From assembly GCF_030812855.1 (NCBI RefSeq), contig NZ_JAUSTK010000004.1, positions 208,862 to 272,861 on the forward strand: a stretch of DNA of 64,000 nucleotides, in the 5' to 3' direction. The notes under the pieces are model-generated. The model was given only the letters and a program-made list of their open reading frames with translations, was not told the DNA's origin and made no database searches. Shown here in pieces: positions 25,596-34,654 of the stretch. Positions within the stretch are counted from its first letter, which is position 1, and every line of letters begins with the position of its first letter. Source of the stretch: Paenibacillus wynnii (lineage in GTDB: Bacteria > Bacillota > Bacilli > Paenibacillales > Paenibacillaceae). Made by a program: the position numbers and the translations under genes.

Positions 25596-26278
25596 GATTG
25601 CTTCACCCTCTCTACAAAAGCTGTCATCTTAACGATATCCTTTAGACCGTCTGTTTCTACTCCGCTGGAAACGTCAACTCCATCAGGAGCATAACCCTCC
25701 AGCAGTTCTCCAACATTATCAGGATGGAGTCCACCGGCTACGAACAGCGGAATACCTAGTGCCGCCGCTTGCTCTTTATATCCCGGGATTTTTTCCCAGG
25801 CAAATGTACGACCAGAACCGCCTTTTTGCTGAGGATCATAAGTATCCAGCAGCAGCGCATGTACAGAACCGGCAAAATCTTCGATTCTAAAGTTATTTCC
25901 ATTCTTGCTGTTATCTTGTGCTGCAACTGAGACTGTCTTCCAGACTTGAACCTGTGGAAATGTTTCCTGCACCTTACGGCAAAAATCAGGTCCCTCATCA
26001 CCATGCAGCTGAATCACGTCCAGCGGGACCACAGAGAGCAGCTCTCTCAATTCTTCAATCTCAGGATTCACAAAAACTCCGGTAGTCCGTGGAGCCTCTC
26101 CTGTCTTCCAGCCCTCAAGCTCAGCTATAAGCTCAGCGGCTCTTTCAGGTGTAACTTTGCGACGGCTCGGTGCAAAGACAAGTCCGATATAATCCAGAGG
26201 CAAGTGTAACATAGATTTTAGCACTTCAACGTCCTGAAGTCCACAGATTTTTACCATTGTCTTAGTCATTTCTGACAC
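25592..26278 (-). CDS. trpF: Phosphoribosylanthranilate isomerase
   Basis: Third step of tryptophan synthesis. About 228 residues. Signatures: [15 protein letters not shown] (catalytic Cys), [26 protein letters not shown] and [21 protein letters not shown] (catalytic Asp), [11 protein letters not shown]. The start is probably GTG 26278, which has GGAAGG about 8 bases upstream; ATG 26269 is the alternative. Either start overlaps the trpC stop, so the genes are coupled. Confidence 0.94.
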   Translation of the reverse strand: MSEMTKTMVKICGLQDVEVLKSMLHLPLDYIGLVFAPSRRKVTPERAAELIAELEGWKTGEAPRTTGVFVNPEIEELRELLSVVPLDVIQLHGDEGPDFCRKVQETFPQVQVWKTVSVAAQDNSKNGNNFRIEDFAGSVHALLLDTYDPQQKGGSGRTFAWEKIPGYKEQAAALGIPLFVAGGLHPDNVGELLEGYAPDGVDVSSGVETDGLKDIVKMTAFVERVKQS

Positions 26279-27092
26279 GAATCCTTCCTTCCGGCAGAGC
26301 GCCCAGCAACCCATTGATGGCATCCTCAACATTTGGTTGACGCATCAAATATTCCCCTACCAGCACTCCTTCAGCCCGTGTACCTTTTAGAAATTCAATA
26401 TCCATCGGGCCGGCAATCCCGCTTTCACTAATAACGGGCACTCCTTGTGGAATAAGGCTAGCCAACATCTCCGTTGTATGCAATGATGTCTCAAAAGTTC
26501 GAAGGTTACGATTATTAATTCCGAGCAAAACATGATTATCCACTGCCTTGCCAGTTTCAAGCACTGCTTCCAGTTCACTCTGGTCATGCACCTCAATTAA
26601 TACATCAAGGCTGAGATTTGCGGCAATATCTGTAAAGGCTGAAAGCACAGAAGGTGTCAAAATCGCTGCAATTAACAGCACCGCATCCGCTCCAAGCAAT
26701 CGCGCCTCATAAATTTGCTTCTCATCAACTATAAAATCTTTCCGCAGCAGAGGAAGCTTCACCGCATTACGAACCTGCTGTAAATAAGCACCACTGCCTT
26801 GAAAATAATCAACATCCGTCAGAACGGATAAACAATCCGCACCTCCGGCTTCATATCCCTTAGCGATAGCAACAGGGTCGAAATCCGCTCGGATCAAACC
26901 TTTCGAGGGCGATGCTTTTTTCACTTCGGCGATAAGACCCATACTCCGATTTCTCCGATTCGTCAGCGCATCCCGAAAGCCCCTTGTTGCTGGTAATTCA
27001 GCAATCTTCCGTTCTGCTTCAGTCAAGGAAAATGTTGTACTAAGAATTTCAACTTCTCTAATCTTGGTGGCGATAATCTTATCAAGATACAT
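26262..27092 (-). CDS. trpC: Indole-3-glycerol phosphate synthase
   Basis: Ring closure of carboxyphenylamino-deoxyribulose phosphate. 276 residues, a single TIM barrel (not fused to TrpF). Signatures: LIAEVKKASPSKGLI, LSVLTDVDYFQGS, LPLLRKDFIVDEKQIYEARLLGAD, LIEVHD, LGINNRNL and VISESGI. The start overlaps the end of trpD by 11 bases. Confidence 0.97.
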   Translation of the reverse strand: MYLDKIIATKIREVEILSTTFSLTEAERKIAELPATRGFRDALTNRRNRSMGLIAEVKKASPSKGLIRADFDPVAIAKGYEAGGADCLSVLTDVDYFQGSGAYLQQVRNAVKLPLLRKDFIVDEKQIYEARLLGADAVLLIAAILTPSVLSAFTDIAANLSLDVLIEVHDQSELEAVLETGKAVDNHVLLGINNRNLRTFETSLHTTEMLASLIPQGVPVISESGIAGPMDIEFLKGTRAEGVLVGEYLMRQPNVEDAINGLLGALPEGRIRVRND

Positions 27093-28122
27093 AGTTAAGC
27101 TCCTTCGTCATGGCCACAAGCTGTTCCAGCTTACGGAGCGCTTGTCCCGAATCTACTACAGTCTTTGCCTTCTCCACACCGCCCGCCAACGTATCGGCAA
27201 GTCCTGCAACATAAATACAGGCGCCGGCATTCGCGAGGACAATATCCCGGTAAGGAGTCATGGCCCCTTGAAGCACAGAAGTGATGATGGCTGCATTTTC
27301 AACCGCATCACCGCCTAGAACGTTCTCCAAGGGATGCGTTTCAAGGCCTAACTCGTGTGGAGTCACTTCAAAAGTTGTTACCCTTCCCCCCCGCAATTCA
27401 GACACTTGGGTAGGCGCCGAGATACTGATCTCGTCCAGCCCATCCAAACTGCTTACCACAAGAGCACGCTTGGAGCCGAGCTCCCTCAATACGGTAGCAA
27501 CGGTTTCTGTCTTGTTGCGGTCATATATTCCTAGCAATTGGCGATCAGCCCCAGCCGGATTTGTAAGGGGACCTAGCATATTGAACACTGTCCGAACACC
27601 AAGCTCGCGGCGAGGTGCGGCGGCATGACGCATAGACGGGTGATAAATTTGCGCAAAGAGGAAGCATATCCCGATGTTATCCAAGCACTGCCGAGCCTGT
27701 TCTGCATTCAAATGGATGTTAACACCGAGTGCTTCGAGAACATCTGCACTACCCGCTTTGCTGGTAGCTGATCGGTTTCCATGCTTAGCCACCCGTACCG
27801 AAGCCGCAGAGGAAATGATCGCTGAGGCAGTCGAAATATTGAATTTGGAAATACCAGATCCACCTGTGCCGCATGTATCCAGAAGTCTAGAGGTTTCTGT
27901 GACTACATGTGTCCCGAAGCCGCGCATAGCCTCTGCAAATCCGGTAATCTCATCCACGGTTTCCCCTTTAATTCGCAGCGCGGTCAATAATGAACCGATT
28001 TGGGCAGGGGATGCACTTCCTTCCATAATTGACACCATAATATCCCTTGCTTGCCCTCGGGTAAGGTTATCACCCTCAATCAGTCCTTTAATACCGGCTT
28101 GAATAATTTGCGTTGCTTCCAT
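27082..28122 (-). CDS. trpD: Anthranilate phosphoribosyltransferase
   Basis: Transfers phosphoribose from PRPP to anthranilate. 346 residues. The PRPP-binding loop DTCGTGGSGISKFNISTASA is near residues 83-102, followed by KHGNRSATSKAGSADVLEALG and the anthranilate-channel region RHAAAPRRELGVRTVFNMLGPLTNP, all typical. Lies between trpE and trpC, with the small gaps expected of one transcript. Confidence 0.97.
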   Translation of the reverse strand: MEATQIIQAGIKGLIEGDNLTRGQARDIMVSIMEGSASPAQIGSLLTALRIKGETVDEITGFAEAMRGFGTHVVTETSRLLDTCGTGGSGISKFNISTASAIISSAASVRVAKHGNRSATSKAGSADVLEALGVNIHLNAEQARQCLDNIGICFLFAQIYHPSMRHAAAPRRELGVRTVFNMLGPLTNPAGADRQLLGIYDRNKTETVATVLRELGSKRALVVSSLDGLDEISISAPTQVSELRGGRVTTFEVTPHELGLETHPLENVLGGDAVENAAIITSVLQGAMTPYRDIVLANAGACIYVAGLADTLAGGVEKAKTVVDSGQALRKLEQLVAMTKELNYVS

Positions 28123-28180
28123 CTCTTTCTCCCCCCAGCCTTATGAATTTAGCGCTTAATCTCTATGATTCAATCCTTGT

Positions 28181-29734
28181 TCAAGGTGTATACTCATACA
28201 AGTAATCCTGGTTGATAACCTCATTTTGTTTTACCGCCGGCGGGAACATCGCTTCAGCCATTCGAATCGCCTTCAACATCCCTTTGGCTTTGTTAACTGT
28301 CTCTTCGTATTCCTTCTCCGGAACTGAATCCCAGACGATACCCGCACCTGCCTGAACATACGCCCGCCCTTTCCGAAAAATAATGGTTCGTATTGTAATG
28401 CATGAATCCATATTTCCCGAAAATCCGAGATATCCAATAGCTCCGGCATAAGCACCACGGGCTTCCTTCTCCAGCTCAGCTATAATTCCCATAGCCCGCA
28501 ACTTAGGCGCACCGGAAACCGTACCGGCAGGCAAACAAGATAGGAAAGCATCAAAGAAATCCTTATCTTCCCGCAAAGTCCCCGAGACATTGGATACTAT
28601 GTGCATAACATGCGAGTACTTTTCAATCTCCATAAAAGAATCGCATTTCACGGATCCGAACTTGGAAACTCGACCTAAATCGTTGCGTCCCAGATCGACC
28701 AGCATCAAATGCTCTGCCCGCTCTTTTTCGTCCTCCAGGAGTTCTGCGGCAAGTGCCCGATCCATAGCTTCGTTCTCACCCCGTGGACGCGTTCCGGCAA
28801 TGGGGCGTGTCTCAAGCCGATCCCCATCCACTTTGACAAGTGCTTCAGGTGAAGTTCCGACAATGATCTCATCATCCATTTTCAAATAGTACATATAGGG
28901 GGATGGGTTCAAGGTCCGCAACAAACGATAGACATGCAGTGGTGACACTTCAGTATCGATATGGAAACGTTGGGATAATACAACCTGGAAAATATCTCCG
29001 GCACGAATATATTCCTTAGCTTGCTCTACATTGCCAATGTATTGTTCCTTGGTGAGGTTGGATTGTATATCGCCAAGTTCGATGTCCGAAGGGATGCTGC
29101 GACGGTTCACATTCTCCTTCGGACCTTCCTTTTGCAAATCTTCTGCCATAGCCTCCAGCTTGTCGCTAAGCTCCTCGTAATTGGCTCTGATATCGGAGTC
29201 GGTGTCACCGTCTTTAATATGCAGGTTGCCGACAAGAAGAATTTGCTGCTTCACATGATCGAACACAATGATCCGATCACAGAACATAAAGCGGATGTCA
29301 TCCATATTAAGATCGTCATTAGCATGAGACGGTAGCTTTTCATAATATTGCAGCAGGTCATATCCGAAAAAACCAATAGCCCCACCTGTGAATGGTGGCA
29401 TTTCATCAAGCTTAGGACTACGGTAGGAACGAAGTAGTGCCTTAAGCTCTTCAATGGGTTTGCCGTTGAGTTGCTTCTTTTCTCCACCGCATTCCACGTT
29501 GATTACACCTTTTTTACCGGAAATCATTAGAAAGGGATCACTGCCTATGAAAGAATAACGGGCCCATTGAATGCCGCCCTCCACACTTTCCAGTAAAAAG
29601 GCGCGGTCACGTCCTGCAAAACGCTGAAAGATTCGGATGGGTGTCTCCATATCGGCAAGCAGCCGTTTGACAACAGGAATCAAATTATATTGCTTGGATA
29701 GTTTTACTACTTCCTGGGCGCTGGGGTTCGTCAT
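28181..29734 (-). CDS. trpE: Anthranilate synthase component I
   Basis: Converts chorismate to anthranilate with a glutaminase partner. 517 residues. Chorismate-binding signatures: IVGTSPEALVKV, TRPIAGTRPRG, EHLMLVDLGRNDLGRV, FLPAGTVSGAPK-like SCLPAGTVSGAPKLRAM, and CITIRTI near the C-terminus. Feedback-site residues near LLES are present at the N-terminus. No trpG is in the window; as in B. subtilis the amidotransferase is probably shared with the folate pathway. The start has AAGGAGGG upstream. Expression is probably controlled by the TRAP leader described separately. Confidence 0.96.
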   Translation of the reverse strand: MTNPSAQEVVKLSKQYNLIPVVKRLLADMETPIRIFQRFAGRDRAFLLESVEGGIQWARYSFIGSDPFLMISGKKGVINVECGGEKKQLNGKPIEELKALLRSYRSPKLDEMPPFTGGAIGFFGYDLLQYYEKLPSHANDDLNMDDIRFMFCDRIIVFDHVKQQILLVGNLHIKDGDTDSDIRANYEELSDKLEAMAEDLQKEGPKENVNRRSIPSDIELGDIQSNLTKEQYIGNVEQAKEYIRAGDIFQVVLSQRFHIDTEVSPLHVYRLLRTLNPSPYMYYLKMDDEIIVGTSPEALVKVDGDRLETRPIAGTRPRGENEAMDRALAAELLEDEKERAEHLMLVDLGRNDLGRVSKFGSVKCDSFMEIEKYSHVMHIVSNVSGTLREDKDFFDAFLSCLPAGTVSGAPKLRAMGIIAELEKEARGAYAGAIGYLGFSGNMDSCITIRTIIFRKGRAYVQAGAGIVWDSVPEKEYEETVNKAKGMLKAIRMAEAMFPPAVKQNEVINQDYLYEYTP

Positions 29735-29774
29735 TATGAGCCCTCCTTAGGGAATGTTATAGGTGTTAAAATAC

Positions 29775-29801
29775 AGAAAAACCTCCACCGAAGTAGAGGT
29801 T
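29775..29801 (-). terminator. trp leader attenuator terminator
   Basis: AACCTCTAC and GTGGAGGTT form a 9-bp stem (one G-U) closed by a C(TTCG)G tetraloop, one of the most stable loops, followed by five T. It lies 41 bases before the trpE start. The 5' arm plus the next bases (CUCUACUU in RNA) can alternatively pair with GAGUAGAG segments inside the upstream TRAP site. Confidence 0.88.
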
Positions 29802-29959
29802 TATGTAAGTAAGTATGTTAAAAAGAGCATAGTATCGGCTTCGAAATCTACAGAATGGCATCATTTCAGGATACACTGATATCACAAATAAACTCCAGCG
29901 TAGGATTAAATGATGAACCCTGTACAACGTAATCCGATTATACTAATAAATCCATAGCA

Positions 29960-30006
29960 CTCTGCTCAACTATACTCTACTCAACTAACTCTGCTCTACT
30001 CGACTA
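29960..30006 (-). promoter_or_regulatory. TRAP (MtrB) binding site in the trpE leader
   Basis: On the minus strand ten trinucleotides GAG or UAG occur in a row: UAG, GAG, GAG, GAG, UAG, GAG, GAG, UAG, GAG, GAG. They are separated by two bases each time, except one spacer of one base. This is the hallmark of TRAP sites, where 11 protein subunits bind triplets spaced 2-3 bases. An additional UAG lies six bases further 5' (30013-30015) but is probably within the -10 element. The TRAP gene mtrB is in this window at 40330. In the family, tryptophan-bound TRAP blocks the antiterminator and lets the terminator form. Confidence 0.9.
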
Positions 30007-30011
30007 ATTAC

Positions 30012-30041
30012 ACTATACATGAAGCTCACAGTTATTTACAA
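30012..30041 (-). promoter_or_regulatory. Candidate trp operon promoter
   Basis: TTGTAA (30036-30041) and TATAGT (30012-30017) on the minus strand with an 18-base spacer, just after the aroH stop. The start site would be near 30005, so the TRAP triplets would begin almost at the 5' end of the RNA. Transcripts from upstream aro promoters could also read through. Confidence 0.6.
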
Positions 30042-30055
30042 CCCCGAGCTTTAGA

Positions 30056-30430
30056 TTATGATTTACTTTGGGATAAATCAGGACGCAGTCTCTGGGCCTC
30101 ATTCAGATAGACATGCTGAATATCCCTTTGGCTCTTGTCTGTGTTAACTTGTACCATCAGTCTGATACATTGCGGCAGACTTCCTTTAACAGGTATTTCT
30201 GTTGAACACATCAACGGCACCATTTCCCAGCCTTCAATCTCGCGGATGGCCCGCGCCGGAAATGTTGCATCCAGATCTGCAGTCATCGTAATCCATACAC
30301 TGCAAATATCTTCCGCTATTACATCATTGCGTTCGACAATCTCACGAAGCAATACCACGGTCTCATGTAAAATGTCGGTTTCCTCATTGCGGGTAACCGT
30401 TGTTGCTCCGCGAATCCCCCGGTTTACCAC
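30056..30430 (-). CDS. aroH: Chorismate mutase, AroH type
   Basis: Rearranges chorismate to prephenate. 124 residues, the trimeric AroH fold of B. subtilis rather than the helical AroQ type. Signatures are the N-terminal RGIRGATTV with the active-site Arg, then ADLDATFPARAIREI and IRLMVQVNT with another Arg. It starts at GTG 30430 behind AAGGAGGG and overlaps the aroB stop by 7 bases. Confidence 0.95.
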   Translation of the reverse strand: MVNRGIRGATTVTRNEETDILHETVVLLREIVERNDVIAEDICSVWITMTADLDATFPARAIREIEGWEMVPLMCSTEIPVKGSLPQCIRLMVQVNTDKSQRDIQHVYLNEAQRLRPDLSQSKS

Positions 30431-31527
30431 GGGCTTCCCTCCTTCTTAAGCTGTGTTAAAACCTCACGTACAGCGGTCTCAGGTACATCATTGATGATGC
30501 TGACTGAACCGATGGAATTCGGAATAACGAAGGTCATTTTGCCTTCCTTAAACTTCTTGTCATGCATCATAGCCGTCATCAACTCTTCTTCATCATAATG
30601 GGACGGGAGAGTCACCGGAAGAGAGAGGGAAGACAGCATGGAAACGGTCTCCTCATATATAGACTTATCACGGCCCAGCTTATGAGCTAAAAGCGCAGCA
30701 CCGGCCATGCCTATGGAAATAGCCTCACCATGCAAAACCACACCGTAACCGCTAACAGCCTCAATGGCATGACCAATGGTATGTCCGAGATTCAGAATGG
30801 CTCTGAGCCCTTGTTCCCTCTCGTCAACTGCTATCACATCGGCCTTGATTGAACAGCCTCGTTCCAGTGCGTAGCCTAGTGCTTCAGGATTTAAATCCAG
30901 AAGCTCCGAAGCATGCTCTCGACACCAGTAGGCAAAGTCACGGTCTACAAGCAGACCATGCTTCACGACTTCAGCCAGCCCGGAAGATACCTGACGCTGC
31001 GGAAGTGTACTCAGCGTATCCAAATCATACAGGACCATTGATGGCTGATAGAAGGCACCTATCATATTTTTAGCAAGAGGGTGATTTACTGCAACCTTGC
31101 CTCCAACACTGCTGTCATGTGCAAGAATAGTGGTGGGTATTTGCATAAAGCCGATTCCCCGCATATAAGTAGCAGCCACAAAGCCTGCCAAATCACCAAC
31201 TACACCGCCACCCAGAGCGATTACAGCAGAACTGCGGTCTAAGCCTGCCTTGATAGCTGTTGTCATTATTTCTTCGAAGGAAGTCAATGATTTCGAAGCC
31301 TCACCGGAAGGAATAATATGACTAACCACTGTATAACCCTGTTCACGAAGGCGGGATTCAAGATCCGCTAAATAAAGAGGGGCTACGGAGGTGTCACTAA
31401 CGAGCAACAGCGGACTACGGACCGGATAACCAGCTTCGACACACCTTGCACCGATATTTTGTAAAAGCCCGCTACCAATGTGGATAGGATAAGAACGTTC
31501 GCCCAAATCTACCGTTATACTCCGCAT
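30424..31527 (-). CDS. aroB: 3-dehydroquinate synthase
   Basis: NAD- and zinc-dependent cyclisation of DAHP to 3-dehydroquinate. 367 residues. Visible are the NAD-binding IPSGEASKSL and ALGGGVVGDLAGFVAATYMRG, then the KVAVNHPLAKNMIGAFYQP stretch and metal-site residues in AEVVKHGLL and LNLGHTIGHAIEA. It starts directly after the aroC stop and overlaps aroH. Confidence 0.97.
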   Translation of the reverse strand: MRSITVDLGERSYPIHIGSGLLQNIGARCVEAGYPVRSPLLLVSDTSVAPLYLADLESRLREQGYTVVSHIIPSGEASKSLTSFEEIMTTAIKAGLDRSSAVIALGGGVVGDLAGFVAATYMRGIGFMQIPTTILAHDSSVGGKVAVNHPLAKNMIGAFYQPSMVLYDLDTLSTLPQRQVSSGLAEVVKHGLLVDRDFAYWCREHASELLDLNPEALGYALERGCSIKADVIAVDEREQGLRAILNLGHTIGHAIEAVSGYGVVLHGEAISIGMAGAALLAHKLGRDKSIYEETVSMLSSLSLPVTLPSHYDEEELMTAMMHDKKFKEGKMTFVIPNSIGSVSIINDVPETAVREVLTQLKKEGSPW

Positions 31528-31529
31528 AA

Positions 31530-32699
31530 TTAATAGCTCTCCAGCTGTGACAGGTAATTGTTATAGTTAGCTTTAATCTCTTCGATGGAATCTCCGCCGA
31601 ACTTATCCAGGAATGCCTTGGCGATTTCCCAAGCAACTACATTCTCAAGCACGACACAGGCTGCTGGAACCGCACATGCATCCGAACGCTCCACCTGAGC
31701 TGTGAAAGGTTCCTTGGTATCAATATCTACACTCTGTAAAGGCTTGTACAGTGTCGGAATCGGCTTCATCACACCGCGTACCACAACAGGCATCCCGTTT
31801 GTCATACCGCCTTCAAATCCTCCCAAACGGTTGCTTGCTCTGTAGTACCCTTGCTCCGCATTGTACATAATCTCGTCATGCACTTGTGAACCGCGCAGTC
31901 GGCCGGCTTCAAAGCCTATTCCGATTTCTACACCTTTAAATGCGTTTATTGACATTACAGCTCCGGCAATCGCTCCATCCAGCTTGCGGTCCGACTGTAC
32001 ATAGCTGCCCAATCCTACCGGAAGACCTTCCACAATACACTCGACAATTCCTCCGATAGAATCGCCTTCCTCTTTGATTTTGTCTATGTAAGACTCCATC
32101 TTCAGTTCTGTTTCTTTATCTACCACTCGTACCGAGGACTGTTCCGTTAATTCGATTAATTCATCAATAGGTAATTGGTTAGCCGGTGCTTCAATTTCGC
32201 CGATCCGAATAACTTGACCTGCTATCTTGACACCAAAGACTGCCAACAGTTGTCTTGCAACAGCACCGCAAGCCACTCTCGCTGCCGTCTCCCGTGCACT
32301 GGAGCGTTCCAGAACATTCCGGAGGTCCGTCAGATTATATTTCAATCCGCCATTCAGATCCGCATGCCCAGGACGCGGCCGGTTCACCCTGCGTTTTTCT
32401 TCATCGCTACCTGGAATAGGTTCAATATTCATAATGTTCTTCCAATGGGTCCAGTCCTTGTTCTCTACGACCAAGGCAACTGGAGCTCCGGTCGTGAAGC
32501 CGTGACGAACTCCGCCGACAATTTGAGCCGTATCCTTCTCAATCTGCATCCGCCGTCCTCGTCCATAACCTTTTTGACGCCGTTGCAACTGAAAATTAAG
32601 CTCCTCAAAATTCAGTGTAAGATTACTAGGTAAACCTTCAATAATGGCTGTTAGCTGGGGCCCGTGCGTTTCCCCCGCCGTCAAATAGCGTAAACTCAT
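31530..32699 (-). CDS. aroC: Chorismate synthase
   Basis: FMN-dependent elimination of phosphate from EPSP to give chorismate. 389 residues from ATG 32699 ([22 protein letters not shown]), chosen because it begins the conserved domain and has a GGGGGA ribosome site; a frame to 32789 is rejected. Signatures: [42 protein letters not shown] and [13 protein letters not shown]. It is the B. subtilis aroF position. First gene of the aromatic cluster, whose chorismate is used by TrpE, AroH and MqnA in this window. Confidence 0.97.
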   Translation of the reverse strand: MSLRYLTAGETHGPQLTAIIEGLPSNLTLNFEELNFQLQRRQKGYGRGRRMQIEKDTAQIVGGVRHGFTTGAPVALVVENKDWTHWKNIMNIEPIPGSDEEKRRVNRPRPGHADLNGGLKYNLTDLRNVLERSSARETAARVACGAVARQLLAVFGVKIAGQVIRIGEIEAPANQLPIDELIELTEQSSVRVVDKETELKMESYIDKIKEEGDSIGGIVECIVEGLPVGLGSYVQSDRKLDGAIAGAVMSINAFKGVEIGIGFEAGRLRGSQVHDEIMYNAEQGYYRASNRLGGFEGGMTNGMPVVVRGVMKPIPTLYKPLQSVDIDTKEPFTAQVERSDACAVPAACVVLENVVAWEIAKAFLDKFGGDSIEEIKANYNNYLSQLESY

Positions 32700-33008
32700 G
32701 CTGCGTTCCCCCTTCACACTTTTAAACTGTAAACCGCTAAAATCCTTATGATCTTTGCTCATTATAGTATAGGGAATCCTCTTTGACAAGAAACTGATGT
32801 TAGGATTATAAGAAGAAAAGGCTTTGCCGTCCTTAATGAAGCCTATGCTTTCGAAGCAGCGATACCCATATCGCTTTCAGGTATCCGTTTCTCGTAGAAA
32901 TATAAGCAAAGTATACTGAAAACTTATACTTTCTTATATCTAAACAAAAGCGCCGTCCCTACCCTTACGGGTAGAGACGACGCCTTCAGACTTATACTGG
33001 AGATCAGA
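32700..33008. other. Gene-free leader region upstream of aroC
   Basis: No gene is seen. On the minus strand TATACT near 32909 and TATAAT near 32806 are possible -10 elements for aroC, but the matching -35 boxes are weak. Several short inverted repeats occur (GGCTT/AAGCC, GCTTTCGAAGC, and GATACC/GGTATC around 32862-32886). On the plus strand TTGACA-17-TTATAA (32783-32811) looks like a promoter pointing away from aroC. Whether a structured leader regulates aroC cannot be decided. Confidence 0.45.
32946..32984 (-). terminator. Terminator after the 53-residue gene
   Basis: GGCGTCGTCTCTACCC and GGGTAGGGACGGCGC form a long, GC-rich stem around GTAA, followed by TTTTGTTT on the minus strand. It isolates the small gene at 33009 from the aroC leader. 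Confidence 0.8.
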
Positions 33009-33170
33009 TCAGCCTCCGATGGGCTGCCTTTGCTCTGGAAAAGCCCGCTTACTCTCTTCTTGTTGAAGAAGACGCTTAAGCTGCATTTCCTCCACACCAA
33101 GGATTTGCCCGCATTCGTGAATCGTAATAAATCCGCGTCTATAAGCGGCAATAACCTTGCTTTTGTCCAT
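33009..33170 (-). CDS. Small unknown protein, 53 residues
   Basis: A clean short gene: ATG 33170, AAAGGT about 10 bases upstream, TGA at 33009 and a strong terminator 25 bases later. The product starts MDKSKVIAAYRRGFITIHEC, continues with an ILGVEEMQLKRLLQQ helix, and ends in a proline/glutamine-rich tail. The AYRRGxIT-x-ECxxILG pattern looks like a compact helix-turn-helix-like fold, but I cannot name a family. Another frame in the same DNA (32924-33151) lacks start signals and runs through the terminator. Confidence 0.65.
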   Translation of the reverse strand: MDKSKVIAAYRRGFITIHECGQILGVEEMQLKRLLQQEESKRAFPEQRQPIGG

Positions 33171-33273
33171 GGTTTGCTAACGACCTTTCACTTATCATAC
33201 TGAGTCTACTATGCAGTATCAGTCTTTACAGGTGAAAGTATACGCAGAAACATTTATGGATATGTACTAGGCT

Positions 33274-34071
33274 TTATTTTTTACGATAGAAGAACGTCTC
33301 CGTGGATTCGAAGTTGTATTGGGATGGCGTGAAGATCTGCTCTGTGCTTCCTACGAACAAATACCCGCCGGGACGAAGACTACTGGAGAACTTTTGGTAA
33401 AGTTTGTTCTTGGCCTCTTCAGTAAAATAGATCATTACATTACGGCATATTATAAGGTCAAAGCCTTCATCAAACTTGTCTAGCAACAGATTCTGTTTGC
33501 GGAAATCGATATTCTTTTTCAAGGAATCACTCACCTTAAAGATCGGCCCTTCAGGTGTAAAGTAACGCTGAGCTACATCCTGAGGCACATCTTTAAGCGA
33601 ACGCTCCAGGTAGATGCCCTGTTTAGCTTTGGCCAATGCACCGTCATCAATATCCGTAGCCAGAATACCCGTCTGCCCTAGAATTCCTTTGTCGGACAGG
33701 ATCATTGCCAGCGTATAAGGCTCTTCTCCTGTGGAACATGCTGCACTCCATACCTTCAGTCTGCGGTTCCCCTGCTGCAGTTCAGGCAGTATAACATCAC
33801 GCAATACTTCCCAGCGATTGGGATTACGCCAGAATTCCGATACATTAATCGTCATACGATCTAAAAACTCATAAAATAAGGCTTTATCTTTCATCATTGC
33901 GGCAAAAAAATCAGCGAAACTATGATATCCATTCTTTACACGAAGAGTAGTCAGACGACGCTTCATCTGGGCTTCCTTGTATTGAGACAGATCGATGCCT
34001 GTACTCTTGTTAATGTTATGGATAAACCCGGTATAATCAGGATCCACGGCTGCTACTTCACGTTCGGACAT
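33274..34071 (-). CDS. cheR: Chemotaxis protein methyltransferase CheR
   Basis: Methylates glutamates of chemoreceptors using S-adenosylmethionine. 265 residues. An N-terminal helical CheR domain (residues about 12-65, including MKRRLTTLRVKNGY) precedes the methyltransferase domain with VWSAACSTGEEPYTLAMIL, ATDIDDGALAKAKQGIY, FDLIICRNVMIYF and GGYLFVGSTE. Its position between ndk and aroC is the same as in B. subtilis. Confidence 0.96.
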   Translation of the reverse strand: MSEREVAAVDPDYTGFIHNINKSTGIDLSQYKEAQMKRRLTTLRVKNGYHSFADFFAAMMKDKALFYEFLDRMTINVSEFWRNPNRWEVLRDVILPELQQGNRRLKVWSAACSTGEEPYTLAMILSDKGILGQTGILATDIDDGALAKAKQGIYLERSLKDVPQDVAQRYFTPEGPIFKVSDSLKKNIDFRKQNLLLDKFDEGFDLIICRNVMIYFTEEAKNKLYQKFSSSLRPGGYLFVGSTEQIFTPSQYNFESTETFFYRKK

Positions 34072-34101
34072 AATTTTCTTCCCCTGCCTCCCGCCTGGAT
34101 T

Positions 34102-34545
34102 CTAAATCCAAGCTGCGATGTCTTTTTGATACTGAGCTAATTCCTCAGGAGTAAAAAAATTGCTGATTTCTCGCTTCGCGCTCTCAGGAGAATCGGAACC
34201 ATGGATCAGGTTAAGAGGAGTATGACTGGCAAAATCACCACGAATGGTGCCCGGTAAAGCATCGCCTACCTTGGTCTTGCCGATAAGCATCCGCGACAAG
34301 GTCACCACTTCATCACCTTCCCAGACCATTGCAAAAACAGGACCTGATGTAATAAACGAAACCAACTCTGGAAAAAAGTCTTTACCTTCATGCTCGGCGT
34401 AATGTCTCTTAGCCTGTTGTTCTGTAACCGTTAACAGCTTTGCTGCCACCAATTTGAATCCCTTATCCTCTAGACGGGCAACGATGCGGCCAATTAATCC
34501 ACGCTGTACACCATCCGGTTTGATCATCAGATACGTTTGTTCCAT
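34102..34545 (-). CDS. ndk: Nucleoside diphosphate kinase
   Basis: Exchanges phosphate between nucleoside di- and triphosphates. About 147 residues. The phospho-His lies in [16 protein letters not shown]; the N-terminal [16 protein letters not shown] and the RGDFA region are typical. ATG 34545 has GGAGA 9 bases upstream; a GTG at 34554 is too close to it. Between hepT and cheR, as in B. subtilis. Confidence 0.97.
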   Translation of the reverse strand: MEQTYLMIKPDGVQRGLIGRIVARLEDKGFKLVAAKLLTVTEQQAKRHYAEHEGKDFFPELVSFITSGPVFAMVWEGDEVVTLSRMLIGKTKVGDALPGTIRGDFASHTPLNLIHGSDSPESAKREISNFFTPEELAQYQKDIAAWI

Positions 34546-34654
34546 AGGGTCCACTCTCCATTTCCATACGAATGATGTGTTTTTCGATATTTTAACAGAA
34601 ACTTCTATGTCTGTGAACGATTAATATTGTACCTAGGTCCATCCGCTAATAATT

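Noticed and set aside
32700..33008. c-di-GMP riboswitch in the aroC leader
   Set aside because: A GGCAAAGCC stretch recalls the motif, but the order and remaining conserved parts of the riboswitch are missing.
32924..33151. 75-codon minus-strand frame overlapping the small gene at 33009
   Set aside because: It lacks start signals and reads through the terminator; the 53-residue frame has better support.
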